A stretch of DNA of 64,000 nt from a virus: positions 22,739 to 86,738 of the IMG/VR virus record IMGVR_UViG_3300030202_003189; one strand, written 5' to 3'. Below the pieces are notes generated by a model. It was not told the DNA's origin and searched no databases. It saw only the letters and a program-made list of their open reading frames with translations. The position numbers and the translations under genes were made by a program. Below are positions 16,173-24,735 of this stretch, in pieces. The number at the start of each line of letters is the position of its first letter. Positions within the stretch are counted from its first letter, which is position 1.

Positions 16173-16943
16173 ATGAAAAAATTATTAACAGAACAAGGAG
16201 CAACACAAGCATGGACGTGTTGTTGTAATGGTCAATCACATGAGATAGGTGGAATACAAACACACTTCTATGCAAATGGGAATACTTGTAATAGTCAGCC
16301 TGGAGGGTGTGCGAACCAAACACTACAACCAAACGGATCATCAAATCAGATACCATGGAATTTACTAAATCCCAATTCAAATAGTGGTTATGGTCAAGGG
16401 GCAGGAACTTCTTTTCCGGGTACTGGACAACTTAATGGACAAACCCCTATTGGTATATGGAGTGTTAATAATACTTTTAGTAGTACAAATGGGGGTAATG
16501 ATTTTGGAGAACCTTACATTTGGTTTACTCAAAATTTAATGGATCCTAACGATCCTTCAAAATGTCTTCCAAACCCAGCTAATTGTAGAACAGAGACACC
16601 TCCACCACCTCCACCTCCGCCACAACACAAAGGTTGTATAGATCCAAACGCATTAAATGACGGAGAATGTTGTAATGGAAACCCAAATTGTACTCCTGTT
16701 GCTCATAGTCAGCAATGTTGTAAATATGAACGGATTGACGATCCTATAGTGAACGAATGTTGTAAGTGGTGTCAAACAGGTCCCTTCATAGGAAACCCTC
16801 CACAGGGATGTAAAGATTGGATGTGTACTGACCCGCAATGGTTAGCCCATAATTGTCCTGGTATAGAACCAATAGAACCAAAAGATAAAGACAAATTTTT
16901 AGAACTTAGGGAAGAAATAAAGAGAATTAAGGAGTTATTGTAG
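16173..16943 (+). CDS. Cys-rich putative virion protein with very short leader
   Basis: 256 aa. It opens MKKLLTEQGATQAWTCCCNG: the leader is only seven residues before the LLTE/Q site, and the same TEQQAT.AWSC sequence follows the site in the protein at 42704, so these two are related. The C-terminal part has 20 or more Cys including CC pairs and a degenerate GCIDPNALNDGECC unit that echoes the 10283 repeats. The last residues (LREEIKRIKELL) resemble the leader helix of other proteins but at the C-terminus. A Pro run (PPPPPPPP) separates the halves. Confidence 0.7.
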   Translation: MKKLLTEQGATQAWTCCCNGQSHEIGGIQTHFYANGNTCNSQPGGCANQTLQPNGSSNQIPWNLLNPNSNSGYGQGAGTSFPGTGQLNGQTPIGIWSVNNTFSSTNGGNDFGEPYIWFTQNLMDPNDPSKCLPNPANCRTETPPPPPPPPQHKGCIDPNALNDGECCNGNPNCTPVAHSQQCCKYERIDDPIVNECCKWCQTGPFIGNPPQGCKDWMCTDPQWLAHNCPGIEPIEPKDKDKFLELREEIKRIKELL

Positions 16944-16944
16944 T

Positions 16945-17553
16945 ATGTTAAAATTTTTATTAGCAACAATAATAAGTCTATCAGCAAGTGTCAGAGAACC
17001 TAGACAAGTTCCTACAGCTCCATTTGATTATGAACTTTCATATAAGATAGAGAATACCTACAAAGGATTCGAAGGATCATTCCAACATGATTATGAAAGA
17101 GAAGATGGAGAGATGTTTAACGACATTAAAAGTAGTATAAATTATACTCAAAATCTTAAACTCGGAAATGTACACCTCCCAAACCATGCAATAATCTTCA
17201 AAGAAGACTACAACCAAATAACGTCAAAAGAAATATATCAATTTAATAGTGATATGAGATTTCAATTTCACGGATTATCTATAGGGTATGGTATGACATG
17301 GGATTTAGAGGATAAATATCTTTATCACCCATCAGTAGGGTTTACTAAACAGATGACATTAGGTAATTGGGAGTTAGAGACGGAAAACGATGTGTACTTT
17401 ACTAAGGACATAACATACCAAACAGAGGGAAGTGTTTCTTATAACATAACAAAAAATGTTGGTTTGGGAATGTCAGGAAATTATATAAAAACATTAGATA
17501 ATTATGATTACTCGGCGAAAGTAATATTAACAATAAAATTAACACAAAATTAA
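16945..17553 (+). CDS. probable small outer-membrane beta-barrel protein
   Basis: 202 aa with a hydrophobic N-terminal segment (LKFLLATIISLSAS) that could be a signal peptide, then about ten amphipathic strands of alternating pattern (for example YELSYKIENTYKGFEGSF, YSAKVILTIKL). This fits an 8-10 strand barrel, though the final residue is Asn rather than Phe. One nt from the previous stop. It belongs to the envelope cassette starting at 10283. No family recognised. Confidence 0.55.
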   Translation: MLKFLLATIISLSASVREPRQVPTAPFDYELSYKIENTYKGFEGSFQHDYEREDGEMFNDIKSSINYTQNLKLGNVHLPNHAIIFKEDYNQITSKEIYQFNSDMRFQFHGLSIGYGMTWDLEDKYLYHPSVGFTKQMTLGNWELETENDVYFTKDITYQTEGSVSYNITKNVGLGMSGNYIKTLDNYDYSAKVILTIKLTQN

Positions 17554-17564
17554 AAAAAACAAAA

Positions 17565-17756
17565 ATGGATTCAATTACATGTTATATTAAATGCTATGGA
17601 GGTTATCTATTAGCAGTAGGAGCAGGATGTACATTTGGTACGAGCTTATTATGGGGTACAGCGTTATTAGCCGCGGCTGGATATTGGGGATGGCAAGTTA
17701 TTTGTCCTTGTAAACCATGTAAAAGTGGTGAAGGGGCTTGTTGTAAAACAAAGTAA
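17565..17756 (+). CDS. small Cys-rich membrane protein
   Basis: 63 aa. Central hydrophobic stretch (GYLLAVGAGCTFGTSLLWGTALLAAAGYWGW split over residues 14-43) of one or two transmembrane helices rich in Gly and Ala. It is flanked by Cys: ITCYIKC at the start and CPCKPCKSGEGACC at the end. The dense Cys tail could bind metal or be disulfide-linked. The next gene starts 1 nt after its stop. Hypothetical. Confidence 0.55.
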   Translation: MDSITCYIKCYGGYLLAVGAGCTFGTSLLWGTALLAAAGYWGWQVICPCKPCKSGEGACCKTK

Positions 17757-17757
17757 G

Positions 17758-17961
17758 ATGACGTTAGCGAGAATGTTAATAACCTTTGGTGTGCTATTAA
17801 TGTTTACTTGGTTGATATATCTTATATTCTTTGAAGAGGTTGCGGGAACTACCCGTGACCTTCTCTTTATTTTAGTTGGGGGATTTTTAAGTTCCTTCCA
17901 AAACATTATAGATTATTGGTTTAAGAAAGAGAAGAAAGAACAAAGGGAATGTAAAGAATGA
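17758..17961 (+). CDS. small two-TM protein, holin-like
   Basis: 67 aa from the ATG at 17758 (an upstream in-frame start at 17725 would overlap the previous gene). Two hydrophobic helices, residues about 4-25 (ARMLITFGVLLMFTWLIYLIF) and about 33-50 (LLFILVGGFLSSFQNIIDYW), followed by a charged tail KKEKKEQRECKE. Size, two helices and basic tail fit class II holins. The neighbouring membrane/coiled-coil genes give weak support for a lysis role, but the M23 peptidase is about 9 kb away. Confidence 0.55.
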   Translation: MTLARMLITFGVLLMFTWLIYLIFFEEVAGTTRDLLFILVGGFLSSFQNIIDYWFKKEKKEQRECKE

Positions 17962-17963
17962 TA

Positions 17964-17971
17964 TATTTATA
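17964..17971 (+). promoter_or_regulatory. late-type promoter TATTTATA, 4 nt before ATG
   Basis: TATTTATA, spacer GTAT, ATG at 17976; identical to the arrangement before 1669, 19826, 31916 and 37692. Confidence 0.7.
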
Positions 17972-17975
17972 GTAT

Positions 17976-18418
17976 ATGAAGAAGAAACAATTATTACAAA
18001 TAATAACAGAAAAAACCAAACGTAAACCTCAACCGGTCAAAGTTAAGTTAGATTTTGATAAAAATCAGGATGGATCACCAGATCACTATACTAGTGATAG
18101 TGAACATTCGAATAAAGAACAAAGTAATGAAACTCCAGATTTTTATTCTCAAAATTTTAATGATGAAGGTACAAATGTAAGACCTTTACATAAAAATACA
18201 AAAGGGGAAAAATTTAAGAAAAATAAACATACAGGAGATAATCATTTAACTAAAGGTAATGATTTTAAGATTAAAGATAGCGCAAAACCTAAAGTAGGTA
18301 ATGGAAATTGGAGTGGAGATGATCATATTTTTGAAGTAGTTGATGAAATATCCTCACAAATATTATATGAGGAGGCTTTTAGAAAAAATAAGAAGTATTT
18401 ATTAAAAAAGACATTATA

Positions 18419-18419
<1 letters not shown>
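17976..18419 (+). CDS. basic putative internal head protein
   Basis: 147 aa, Lys/Asn/Asp-rich, no known family. The leader KKKQLLQIITEKTKRKPQPVK ends in IITE (E12). DFDKNQDGSPDHY resembles a short Ca-binding loop (DxNxDGxxD). The remainder is hydrophilic, probably partly disordered, with His/Asn repeats. Basic DNA-bound proteins like this are typical of phage head interiors. It overlaps the next start by 1 nt (TAATG). Confidence 0.62.
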
Positions 18420-18979
<560 letters not shown>

Positions 18980-18985
18980 TAACAT

Positions 18986-19013
18986 AAAAAAGGGACTTAG
19001 GTCCCTTTTTTTT
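18986..19013. terminator. bidirectional terminator
   Basis: AAGGGACTTAGGTCCCTT stem with A-run on one side and T-run on the other. It ends the plus-strand unit (stop at 18979) and abuts the stop of the convergent minus-strand gene at 19012. Confidence 0.85.
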
Positions 19014-19227
19014 ATACCCCTTGTGATGGGGAAAAACCATATGTCTCTCCTTCAGGGGTTGATTCTTCTTTTTTAGTATTGGCCTCCTGTTGTATCTTAG
19101 CGTCTTCTAACAATTTTAACTGTTCATCCATCTGTTGTTTCTGGTATTTTTTAAGTTGAGCTTTTAGTTGGGTAGTCCTATTCTTAGATTTACTTTTCTG
19201 GTTTTTTCTATGTCTACTTTTTGGCAT
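19012..19227 (-). CDS. small basic coiled-coil protein (71 aa)
   Basis: Lys/Gln-rich N-terminus (PKSRHRKNQKSKSKNRT), a helix with heptad character (TTQLKAQLKKYQKQQMDEQL), then a polar tail. It is placed between a terminator and an AT-rich divergent promoter region (19228-19293) that contains TATAAATA-like sequence on the minus strand. Probably nucleic-acid binding by composition. No family recognised. Confidence 0.55.
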   Translation of the reverse strand: MPKSRHRKNQKSKSKNRTTQLKAQLKKYQKQQMDEQLKLLEDAKIQQEANTKKEESTPEGETYGFSPSQGV

Positions 19228-19293
19228 TTTAATATATTTATAATTATAACATGTTTATTTACTCAAATATACATAAAAAAAATTAAAAATAAA

Positions 19294-19749
19294 ATGGCAC
19301 GTATTAAAAAATTAAACGAAAGACAGTTAACCAATCTTGTTAGAAAAATGGTTATTGAAGAACAATTGACAGACCAAGGTGGCACTGAAGTTTTATCGGC
19401 ACAAGACAAAGAATTAAGTTGGGGTAAACTAAGGGCTTATCTAAAGGACTTGTACACTGACTATAAAAATAAGTTTGCCGATGTACAACCAAATGAATTT
19501 AATGAAGTTATGATGGTTTTAGATGGGGCAATTGATTTGGCGAAAGTTAAAAACATTAATAATAAAGGGGCCTCAGTTATCTCCCAATATCTAAAACAAC
19601 ACGTTAAACCTTTAGAGAGACAATACGATGCGGCACAATCAGATAGTACACCGGAAGCACCGCCAGCACCAAAATATGGTGAAGTAAATGAATCAAGAGG
19701 AAATAGAAGTAACTATAATCGACTTTATAAAAGACTAAAGAGAAAATAG
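19294..19749 (+). CDS. putative internal head protein with VIEEQ leader site
   Basis: 151 aa from the ATG at 19294. A longer frame begins at 19168 but would cross the divergent promoter and the start of the minus-strand gene. Leader KKLNERQLTNLVRKMVIEEQ has the targeting pattern ending in VIEE/Q (E22-E23). The body is helical (YLKDLYTDYKNKFADVQ), with a short Pro/Ala linker and a basic end (NRLYKRLKRK). No enzyme motif. A terminator follows 24 nt downstream. Confidence 0.68.
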   Translation: MARIKKLNERQLTNLVRKMVIEEQLTDQGGTEVLSAQDKELSWGKLRAYLKDLYTDYKNKFADVQPNEFNEVMMVLDGAIDLAKVKNINNKGASVISQYLKQHVKPLERQYDAAQSDSTPEAPPAPKYGEVNESRGNRSNYNRLYKRLKRK

Positions 19750-19773
19750 TTTCTTAAAAATATTAAATTAATT

Positions 19774-19798
19774 AAACCCCATTACTTGGGGTTTTTTT
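19774..19798 (+). terminator. rho-independent terminator
   Basis: AAACCCC/GGGGTTT stem with a 7-nt loop followed by a T-run, directly after the 19294 gene. Confidence 0.85.
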
Positions 19799-19813
19799 AT
19801 TACTTTTTTTGAG

Positions 19814-19821
19814 TATTTATA
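19814..19821 (+). promoter_or_regulatory. late-type promoter TATTTATA, 4 nt before ATG
   Basis: TATTTATA, spacer GTAT, ATG at 19826. It lies right after the terminator at 19774-19798, so the giant gene has its own promoter. Confidence 0.7.
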
Positions 19822-19825
19822 GTAT

Positions 19826-22800
19826 ATGAGAAATCACAATAAAGAAAATGTCAGTGTTGGGTCGTACACGTTCCCTATAGAAGACCTCGATAAAAGGATA
19901 TTAATCGAAGCTTTTAAGTTATATGATAGTAGTGTGGATGATCCAGAACGCATAGCGTCAGTAATACATGAATCATGGTGGAAAGAACTTGACAATATGT
20001 TAAGACTCTATGGTAAAAAAGGAATGGGTTTTTACTATGGTTATATGATGTATCTAAACCAAAACAAAAGTGGTGAGGAATTAAAAAATGGAGATATTAA
20101 TCCAGTTGTTGCCCCAGGATATAAAGTACAAGAACAAGAAGGTGCTGGAACACACAGAGTTGGAGAACTTGATGGTGTGCAAATGATAGAGATTGAGGGT
20201 GTGTTTGGGTTGGCGTCCTATGGAGGTGACAGATGGAAGGGATCAGCAGATGGTAAAACTAAAATGGAATGGTCAATAATCTTTGACGATATGGGAGAAA
20301 TGAAAGTCGGTCCTACATTTATTTATGATTATAAACAATATGAGTTGGAACCGGATGAGATTGATTACTGGAGTATAGGTGGAAGTAATACAGAAAATCT
20401 TTTAGCGGTTTTATTAAGTTTTTATAGAACATATGGCGATACTAATCTTATTACAGAAGAAATTGATACGGAAATAAAATATGCTATTGATCAACAATAC
20501 CGTAATGACCCAGAAGAAAGAAAAAACGTATTAGATTCTTTAGAGTTTGACCCTTATAAGGATAGAGATTTTTATGTGGGTGGTTATAAAGAATTACAAT
20601 TTGATGTTGAGCCTAGAACGTTAGTTAATAAATTAGCACAAGAAAAAGGTTACGGAAAAGTAGTAGATGAAATGCTAGGTGGGAACGGCACAGCTTATTT
20701 CACGTCAAAAGGAAATGTTATTAAAATAACTGGAGATAAAAGCGAATATGAAACCGCTAATGTAATTAAAGGAAAACAAAACAAATATATTGCCGATGTT
20801 TTCGAAAGTGGAAAATTAGATTCTTCTCATATTATTAGTGGTGACGCTTATATTATTATTATGGAAGAATTAGGATTACCTAAAAGAATATCAGAAATAT
20901 TTGAAGATTGTTGTTGTGGGGTTAATAAACCAATCTATATTGAATACAACGAAACTCCGGCAGTTATTCACCCTCCAGTTAATGGAAAAGAAGAATGTGA
21001 AAAATTACACAAAAATCTATTAATGATTAGACAAGAATTAACACAACATGGTATTAGTTGGAGTGATATTGGTATAGATAATTTAGGGATGAAAAATGGA
21101 AAGTTGGCTCTTCTTGATTTGGGAGAAACAACGGGTGGTATAGATACTGGGCAAACAATTGAATTAAATGAACAAGAACAACTAGAATTAGAATTACCAA
21201 CACCAATTGGAGAATTTGAATTTCCTGCAGGGTATGAAGATGTACACACCGAGACAGGTGAAGAGTATGCTGGCGCGGAACAAGAAACCGTAGATGCAAT
21301 TAGAGATGAAGTAAGAGATGAATCTGTAACATATCTTTTTAAGAAGTGGGATAAAACAGGTGTAAATTTTGATGACCTAAAATTAATAGGTATTCCAACA
21401 AACAATTCTTTAATTAAAATCATGTTAGCGAAGAGATACCTTAAAAATACAATGAGACCTATTCCAGTGTCCTATACTTTCGATTGTGAAGACCTTTCAA
21501 AAATGTTTATAAAAGACGCTAGAGATTATAGTGTAGATTATATTGAGCAATTTTTATGTGGAGAACACGAATGGGACGACTACGATAATTGGTATGATCA
21601 TGATTGGTATGATGGAATGTCTGACGATTTAGATGATAGAAATTGGAAAACTATAATGAATATTCTGGGTGTAACAACTCAAGAAGAAGCAGAAAATCTA
21701 GTCAATAATAGACCTCAAACGGAGGAAGAAGAAAGAATTGCCGAGGAAAAAGAAGAGGTAATTAGTGAAATTAGAAGCAGTATATTGTGGACACATAATG
21801 ACGAGGCAGAATGGAGAACCAAACGTGACATGGGTGATGACGTTATTGATAAATTGGGAGAACATTTTAATAACGATGGAAAATTAAGCCGAGATGACAA
21901 TGGAAAGTGGTCTTGGACAATTGAGGATAACTTATTAAATTGGTTGGGGGACGATATGTGGGATAATATCGACCTATATGAATATCATCCAGATTATGCA
22001 GGTTATACTTTAGAAGATTGGTTAACGGATTGGTCTGTAGGACCTATACAAGATGCGATATTTGAATCACTTATGTTAGAAGAATTTACCTTTGAAGACT
22101 ATGATTATGGTAAAAGAGGAGACCTACTAGAACCAAACACAAGATTCTTTGATAATTATTATCATCCTAATTACGATATCAATGACGGACTCTATGATAG
22201 ATTGGGTGAAATTGAACATTATTCATCGGCGAGCGCAACACCATTACTTAAAGAAGGATTATTCGAACAATCCGACGCATTTGATAAGGGAGAACTTATA
22301 ATATTAAAACACGTCCATAAAAATTTTAGCAAGAAAGAACTTGAAGATTTAGTATCGGAAACACCAATATATGGTGGTGCATCAAAAAAATGGACTACTC
22401 TCATGAAAATGTTTGGTATACCAACATCCTCAATGGAACAAGCCGCCATCTCAACTCAATATGCCAAATACGCTTTAGATAATTGGAATGAGGAGGGTAA
22501 TTATACCATGGAAAACCCAATAAGAGATATGATAAGTTGGTGGGATATTAGTCGTGACGAAACAGGGTCACAGGTTGAATATAAATCAGGTGGTACAGAT
22601 GTACTTGCCTTTGACGACGACGACGCTGAGGAGAGGGGAGATAATGAATTTCATGACTGGGATGGGGATATGGAGACCGTTGATTGGGGAGATTATGAGG
22701 CTTATGATTCTGAAGTAAGAGAAACAGAACCAACAGGGAAATATCCAGAGATCCCTAAAATATCGGAAGGGGTTGCTGGTGACCAAGAAAAACACACAGG

Positions 22801-23683
22801 TGAACAAGGAGGGTTTTTTACTCTAGATGGAAGTGATAACATAGGTAATACCGATTTATATAAAGGTGATGGTTTTGACATTATTCACCAACATAGAGGT
22901 AATGTGCACCTGTCCGACATCTCACCGGAAGAGAGTGAAACATCAATACCAAAAGGAAGTAAAAAAATTAAAAAGACCGTACTTAAACCAAGACTTGATA
23001 AAGGACCATTTAACATACCAGTACCTATGAAAGAACATTATGAGGATGTAGAAAGTAATCCGGATCTTAATCCAGAGGTAGAGGAAGGAGATGTTATTGA
23101 GCTTTTATATATGGATGATCCATATTCCATCCCTATAAAAACAAAAGGAGTCGTTATGGGATTTGAAGGTAAACCTGGGGATTTTGCTTATAAAATTCTA
23201 GTGAATTGGATTTTGGGACCAGAAAAGTTAACTCCTATGGCTCTTCTACCGGATGCCGATATATACAGATTCCCAAAAAAGAAAAAGGAGGGGATAAATG
23301 AGCAGTGGAAAAAACCCTACAAAGACCCAAAGGCCGTTGTAAATGGAAAAGAGATTGACTTAGACGTAGCAGATACAGAGTTTCTAAAACAAAAAGGAAT
23401 GATGTATAAAACTTCTTATCCAAGAAATAGAGGTATGTTATTTATTTGGGATGACATAGTTCCAATATCTATGTGGATGAAAAATACTTACCTTCCTTTG
23501 GATATTGTTTATATGGTAGATGGTGAAGTGGTTGATTATGATAAAGACGTACAACCTTGTGATAAACAACAATGTGAGACATACGGAGACGTTAATGCCA
23601 ATCAGGTAATAGAACTTCTCAGTGGAGGAGTAGATAATTATAATATATCAATTGGAGACCAAATTGAGTTAATGGATGTATAA
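19826..23683 (+). CDS. giant multidomain protein: kinase-like fold plus C-terminal DUF192
   Basis: 1285 aa. Residues about 272-435 look like a protein-kinase-like (or APH-like) fold: a glycine-rich loop GGNGTAYFTSKGNVIKIT with a VIK lysine, an acidic helix after it, then HGISWSDIGIDNLGMKNGKL and ALLDLGE in the places of the catalytic and metal-binding (DFG-like) loops. Residues about 1155-1285 match DUF192 (MLFIWDDIVPISMWMKNTY, LPLDIVYM, CDKQQCETYGD, GDQIEL). The long middle is acidic, Trp/Tyr-rich and repetitive in style. No secretion signal and no obvious cleavage leader. Late promoter and size suggest a virion or ejected protein, comparable in concept to T4 Alt. Kinase activity is a hypothesis. 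Confidence 0.72.
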   Translation: MRNHNKENVSVGSYTFPIEDLDKRILIEAFKLYDSSVDDPERIASVIHESWWKELDNMLRLYGKKGMGFYYGYMMYLNQNKSGEELKNGDINPVVAPGYKVQEQEGAGTHRVGELDGVQMIEIEGVFGLASYGGDRWKGSADGKTKMEWSIIFDDMGEMKVGPTFIYDYKQYELEPDEIDYWSIGGSNTENLLAVLLSFYRTYGDTNLITEEIDTEIKYAIDQQYRNDPEERKNVLDSLEFDPYKDRDFYVGGYKELQFDVEPRTLVNKLAQEKGYGKVVDEMLGGNGTAYFTSKGNVIKITGDKSEYETANVIKGKQNKYIADVFESGKLDSSHIISGDAYIIIMEELGLPKRISEIFEDCCCGVNKPIYIEYNETPAVIHPPVNGKEECEKLHKNLLMIRQELTQHGISWSDIGIDNLGMKNGKLALLDLGETTGGIDTGQTIELNEQEQLELELPTPIGEFEFPAGYEDVHTETGEEYAGAEQETVDAIRDEVRDESVTYLFKKWDKTGVNFDDLKLIGIPTNNSLIKIMLAKRYLKNTMRPIPVSYTFDCEDLSKMFIKDARDYSVDYIEQFLCGEHEWDDYDNWYDHDWYDGMSDDLDDRNWKTIMNILGVTTQEEAENLVNNRPQTEEEERIAEEKEEVISEIRSSILWTHNDEAEWRTKRDMGDDVIDKLGEHFNNDGKLSRDDNGKWSWTIEDNLLNWLGDDMWDNIDLYEYHPDYAGYTLEDWLTDWSVGPIQDAIFESLMLEEFTFEDYDYGKRGDLLEPNTRFFDNYYHPNYDINDGLYDRLGEIEHYSSASATPLLKEGLFEQSDAFDKGELIILKHVHKNFSKKELEDLVSETPIYGGASKKWTTLMKMFGIPTSSMEQAAISTQYAKYALDNWNEEGNYTMENPIRDMISWWDISRDETGSQVEYKSGGTDVLAFDDDDAEERGDNEFHDWDGDMETVDWGDYEAYDSEVRETEPTGKYPEIPKISEGVAGDQEKHTGEQGGFFTLDGSDNIGNTDLYKGDGFDIIHQHRGNVHLSDISPEESETSIPKGSKKIKKTVLKPRLDKGPFNIPVPMKEHYEDVESNPDLNPEVEEGDVIELLYMDDPYSIPIKTKGVVMGFEGKPGDFAYKILVNWILGPEKLTPMALLPDADIYRFPKKKKEGINEQWKKPYKDPKAVVNGKEIDLDVADTEFLKQKGMMYKTSYPRNRGMLFIWDDIVPISMWMKNTYLPLDIVYMVDGEVVDYDKDVQPCDKQQCETYGDVNANQVIELLSGGVDNYNISIGDQIELMDV

Positions 23684-24657
23684 TGAATAAGATAAGGATA
23701 ACAGAAAACCAGTTTAGAATATTAAATGGGGAGAATGATGAAAAGTTAATTTCTCTTCATGAGGAATACTTACATGAATTCATGAAGGGTGATCCATATA
23801 GTGATAAAAGTCTAATAAAAAAAGTAGGGGATCAGTTTGGAATGGATTTGACCTTTATGTTTACTTATGGGGCAGGAATAACTGCCTTAGTCGGACCAAC
23901 TACTGAGTTACTTCAAGGAGAATTTCCGAATATGAACGAAATTCAAATGGTGGCATTAATAATTGCCGCTGTTGGGGTCATAGTTTTTGGTAACAAACCA
24001 GAAATAACAAAGTTAGTAAAGAGTTTCAAAGACGAAGGATTAGGTAAGGCGTTTAATAAGGTACTTTCCTTTATTAGTAGTTTTGAAAGTCTAATGGAGA
24101 ATGTTCTCCGAACCGCAGGTATGACAGTTAGAGGACTATCAAAAATTATGGGATTTGCTTTTATTGTTCCAGTAATCTCTACTCTTTCTGAAATTATGTT
24201 AAATATGGGTGGGTCAATTGACCAAGTAGAGGATATAGTAACTAGAATGTTGGCTTATTTAGGGACAATAACTATAGGTGAAACATTTGCTAATGTTCTA
24301 GAAAAACTAAAATCTAAATTTACAAAGAATAGCCCACTAGAAGAAAAATTCTTAAGAGAACATTATGTAGGTGGAAGCTCAAAACGAGATAGGAGATTTC
24401 CAGACGAAATGTTTGAGAAATTCAAAAAAATGTTTAATAAAATCCTATTACGTAAAGAAGGAGGGTGGGGAAGACCATCCAAAACATATCTAATCTATAT
24501 TAGTCCCTTGGGTAAGGTGGCTCGTGTTGAAATGAATTCCTCAGCTTCTCTAAAAGACCTTCCATTTGAAGAGTTTGGGACTTACAAAATCAGTGAGTTT
24601 CGCAATTGGGCGGAAGAAAACGACTTCGAGATTGAAACGGAAGGAAGATTTCAATAA
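23683..24657 (+). CDS. membrane-associated putative internal virion protein
   Basis: 324 aa. The leader IRITENQFRILNGENDEK is of the recurrent type. Hydrophobic segments at residues about 50-68 (LTFMFTYGAGITALVGPT), 86-104 (MVALIIAAVGVIVFG) and about 155-180 (IMGFAFIVPVISTLSEIML) suggest several transmembrane or amphipathic helices. The C-terminal about 90 residues are soluble and basic (GGWGRPSKTYLIYISPLGK). A protein both packaged and membrane-active would suit DNA or protein delivery through the host inner membrane. Its start overlaps the stop of the giant gene (TAATG), so the two are coupled. Confidence 0.62.
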   Translation: MNKIRITENQFRILNGENDEKLISLHEEYLHEFMKGDPYSDKSLIKKVGDQFGMDLTFMFTYGAGITALVGPTTELLQGEFPNMNEIQMVALIIAAVGVIVFGNKPEITKLVKSFKDEGLGKAFNKVLSFISSFESLMENVLRTAGMTVRGLSKIMGFAFIVPVISTLSEIMLNMGGSIDQVEDIVTRMLAYLGTITIGETFANVLEKLKSKFTKNSPLEEKFLREHYVGGSSKRDRRFPDEMFEKFKKMFNKILLRKEGGWGRPSKTYLIYISPLGKVARVEMNSSASLKDLPFEEFGTYKISEFRNWAEENDFEIETEGRFQ

Positions 24658-24664
24658 CCCTTTA

Positions 24665-24693
24665 TTGACAACTAAATGTTTATATATTATTAT
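24665..24693 (+). promoter_or_regulatory. sigma70-like promoter candidate for glutamine synthetase
   Basis: TTGACA, 17 nt, TATTAT, located 43 nt before the GS start codon. This is a near-perfect sigma70 consensus, unlike the other promoters here; Bacteroidota do not usually rely on this form, so it could be coincidence in AT-rich DNA. There is no TATTTATA close to the start. Confidence 0.4.
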
Positions 24694-24735
24694 TATTAAG
24701 TAATTAATAATTTATTAAATTAAAAATCAAGAAAT

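Noticed and set aside
19168-19293. Upstream extension of the gene at 19294
   Set aside because: Would overlap the start and promoter of the divergent gene at 19012-19227; the leader pattern starts at MARIKK.
20968-21423. Minus-strand 151-codon frame
   Set aside because: Antisense to the kinase-like region; Ser/Cys/Pro-rich shadow composition.
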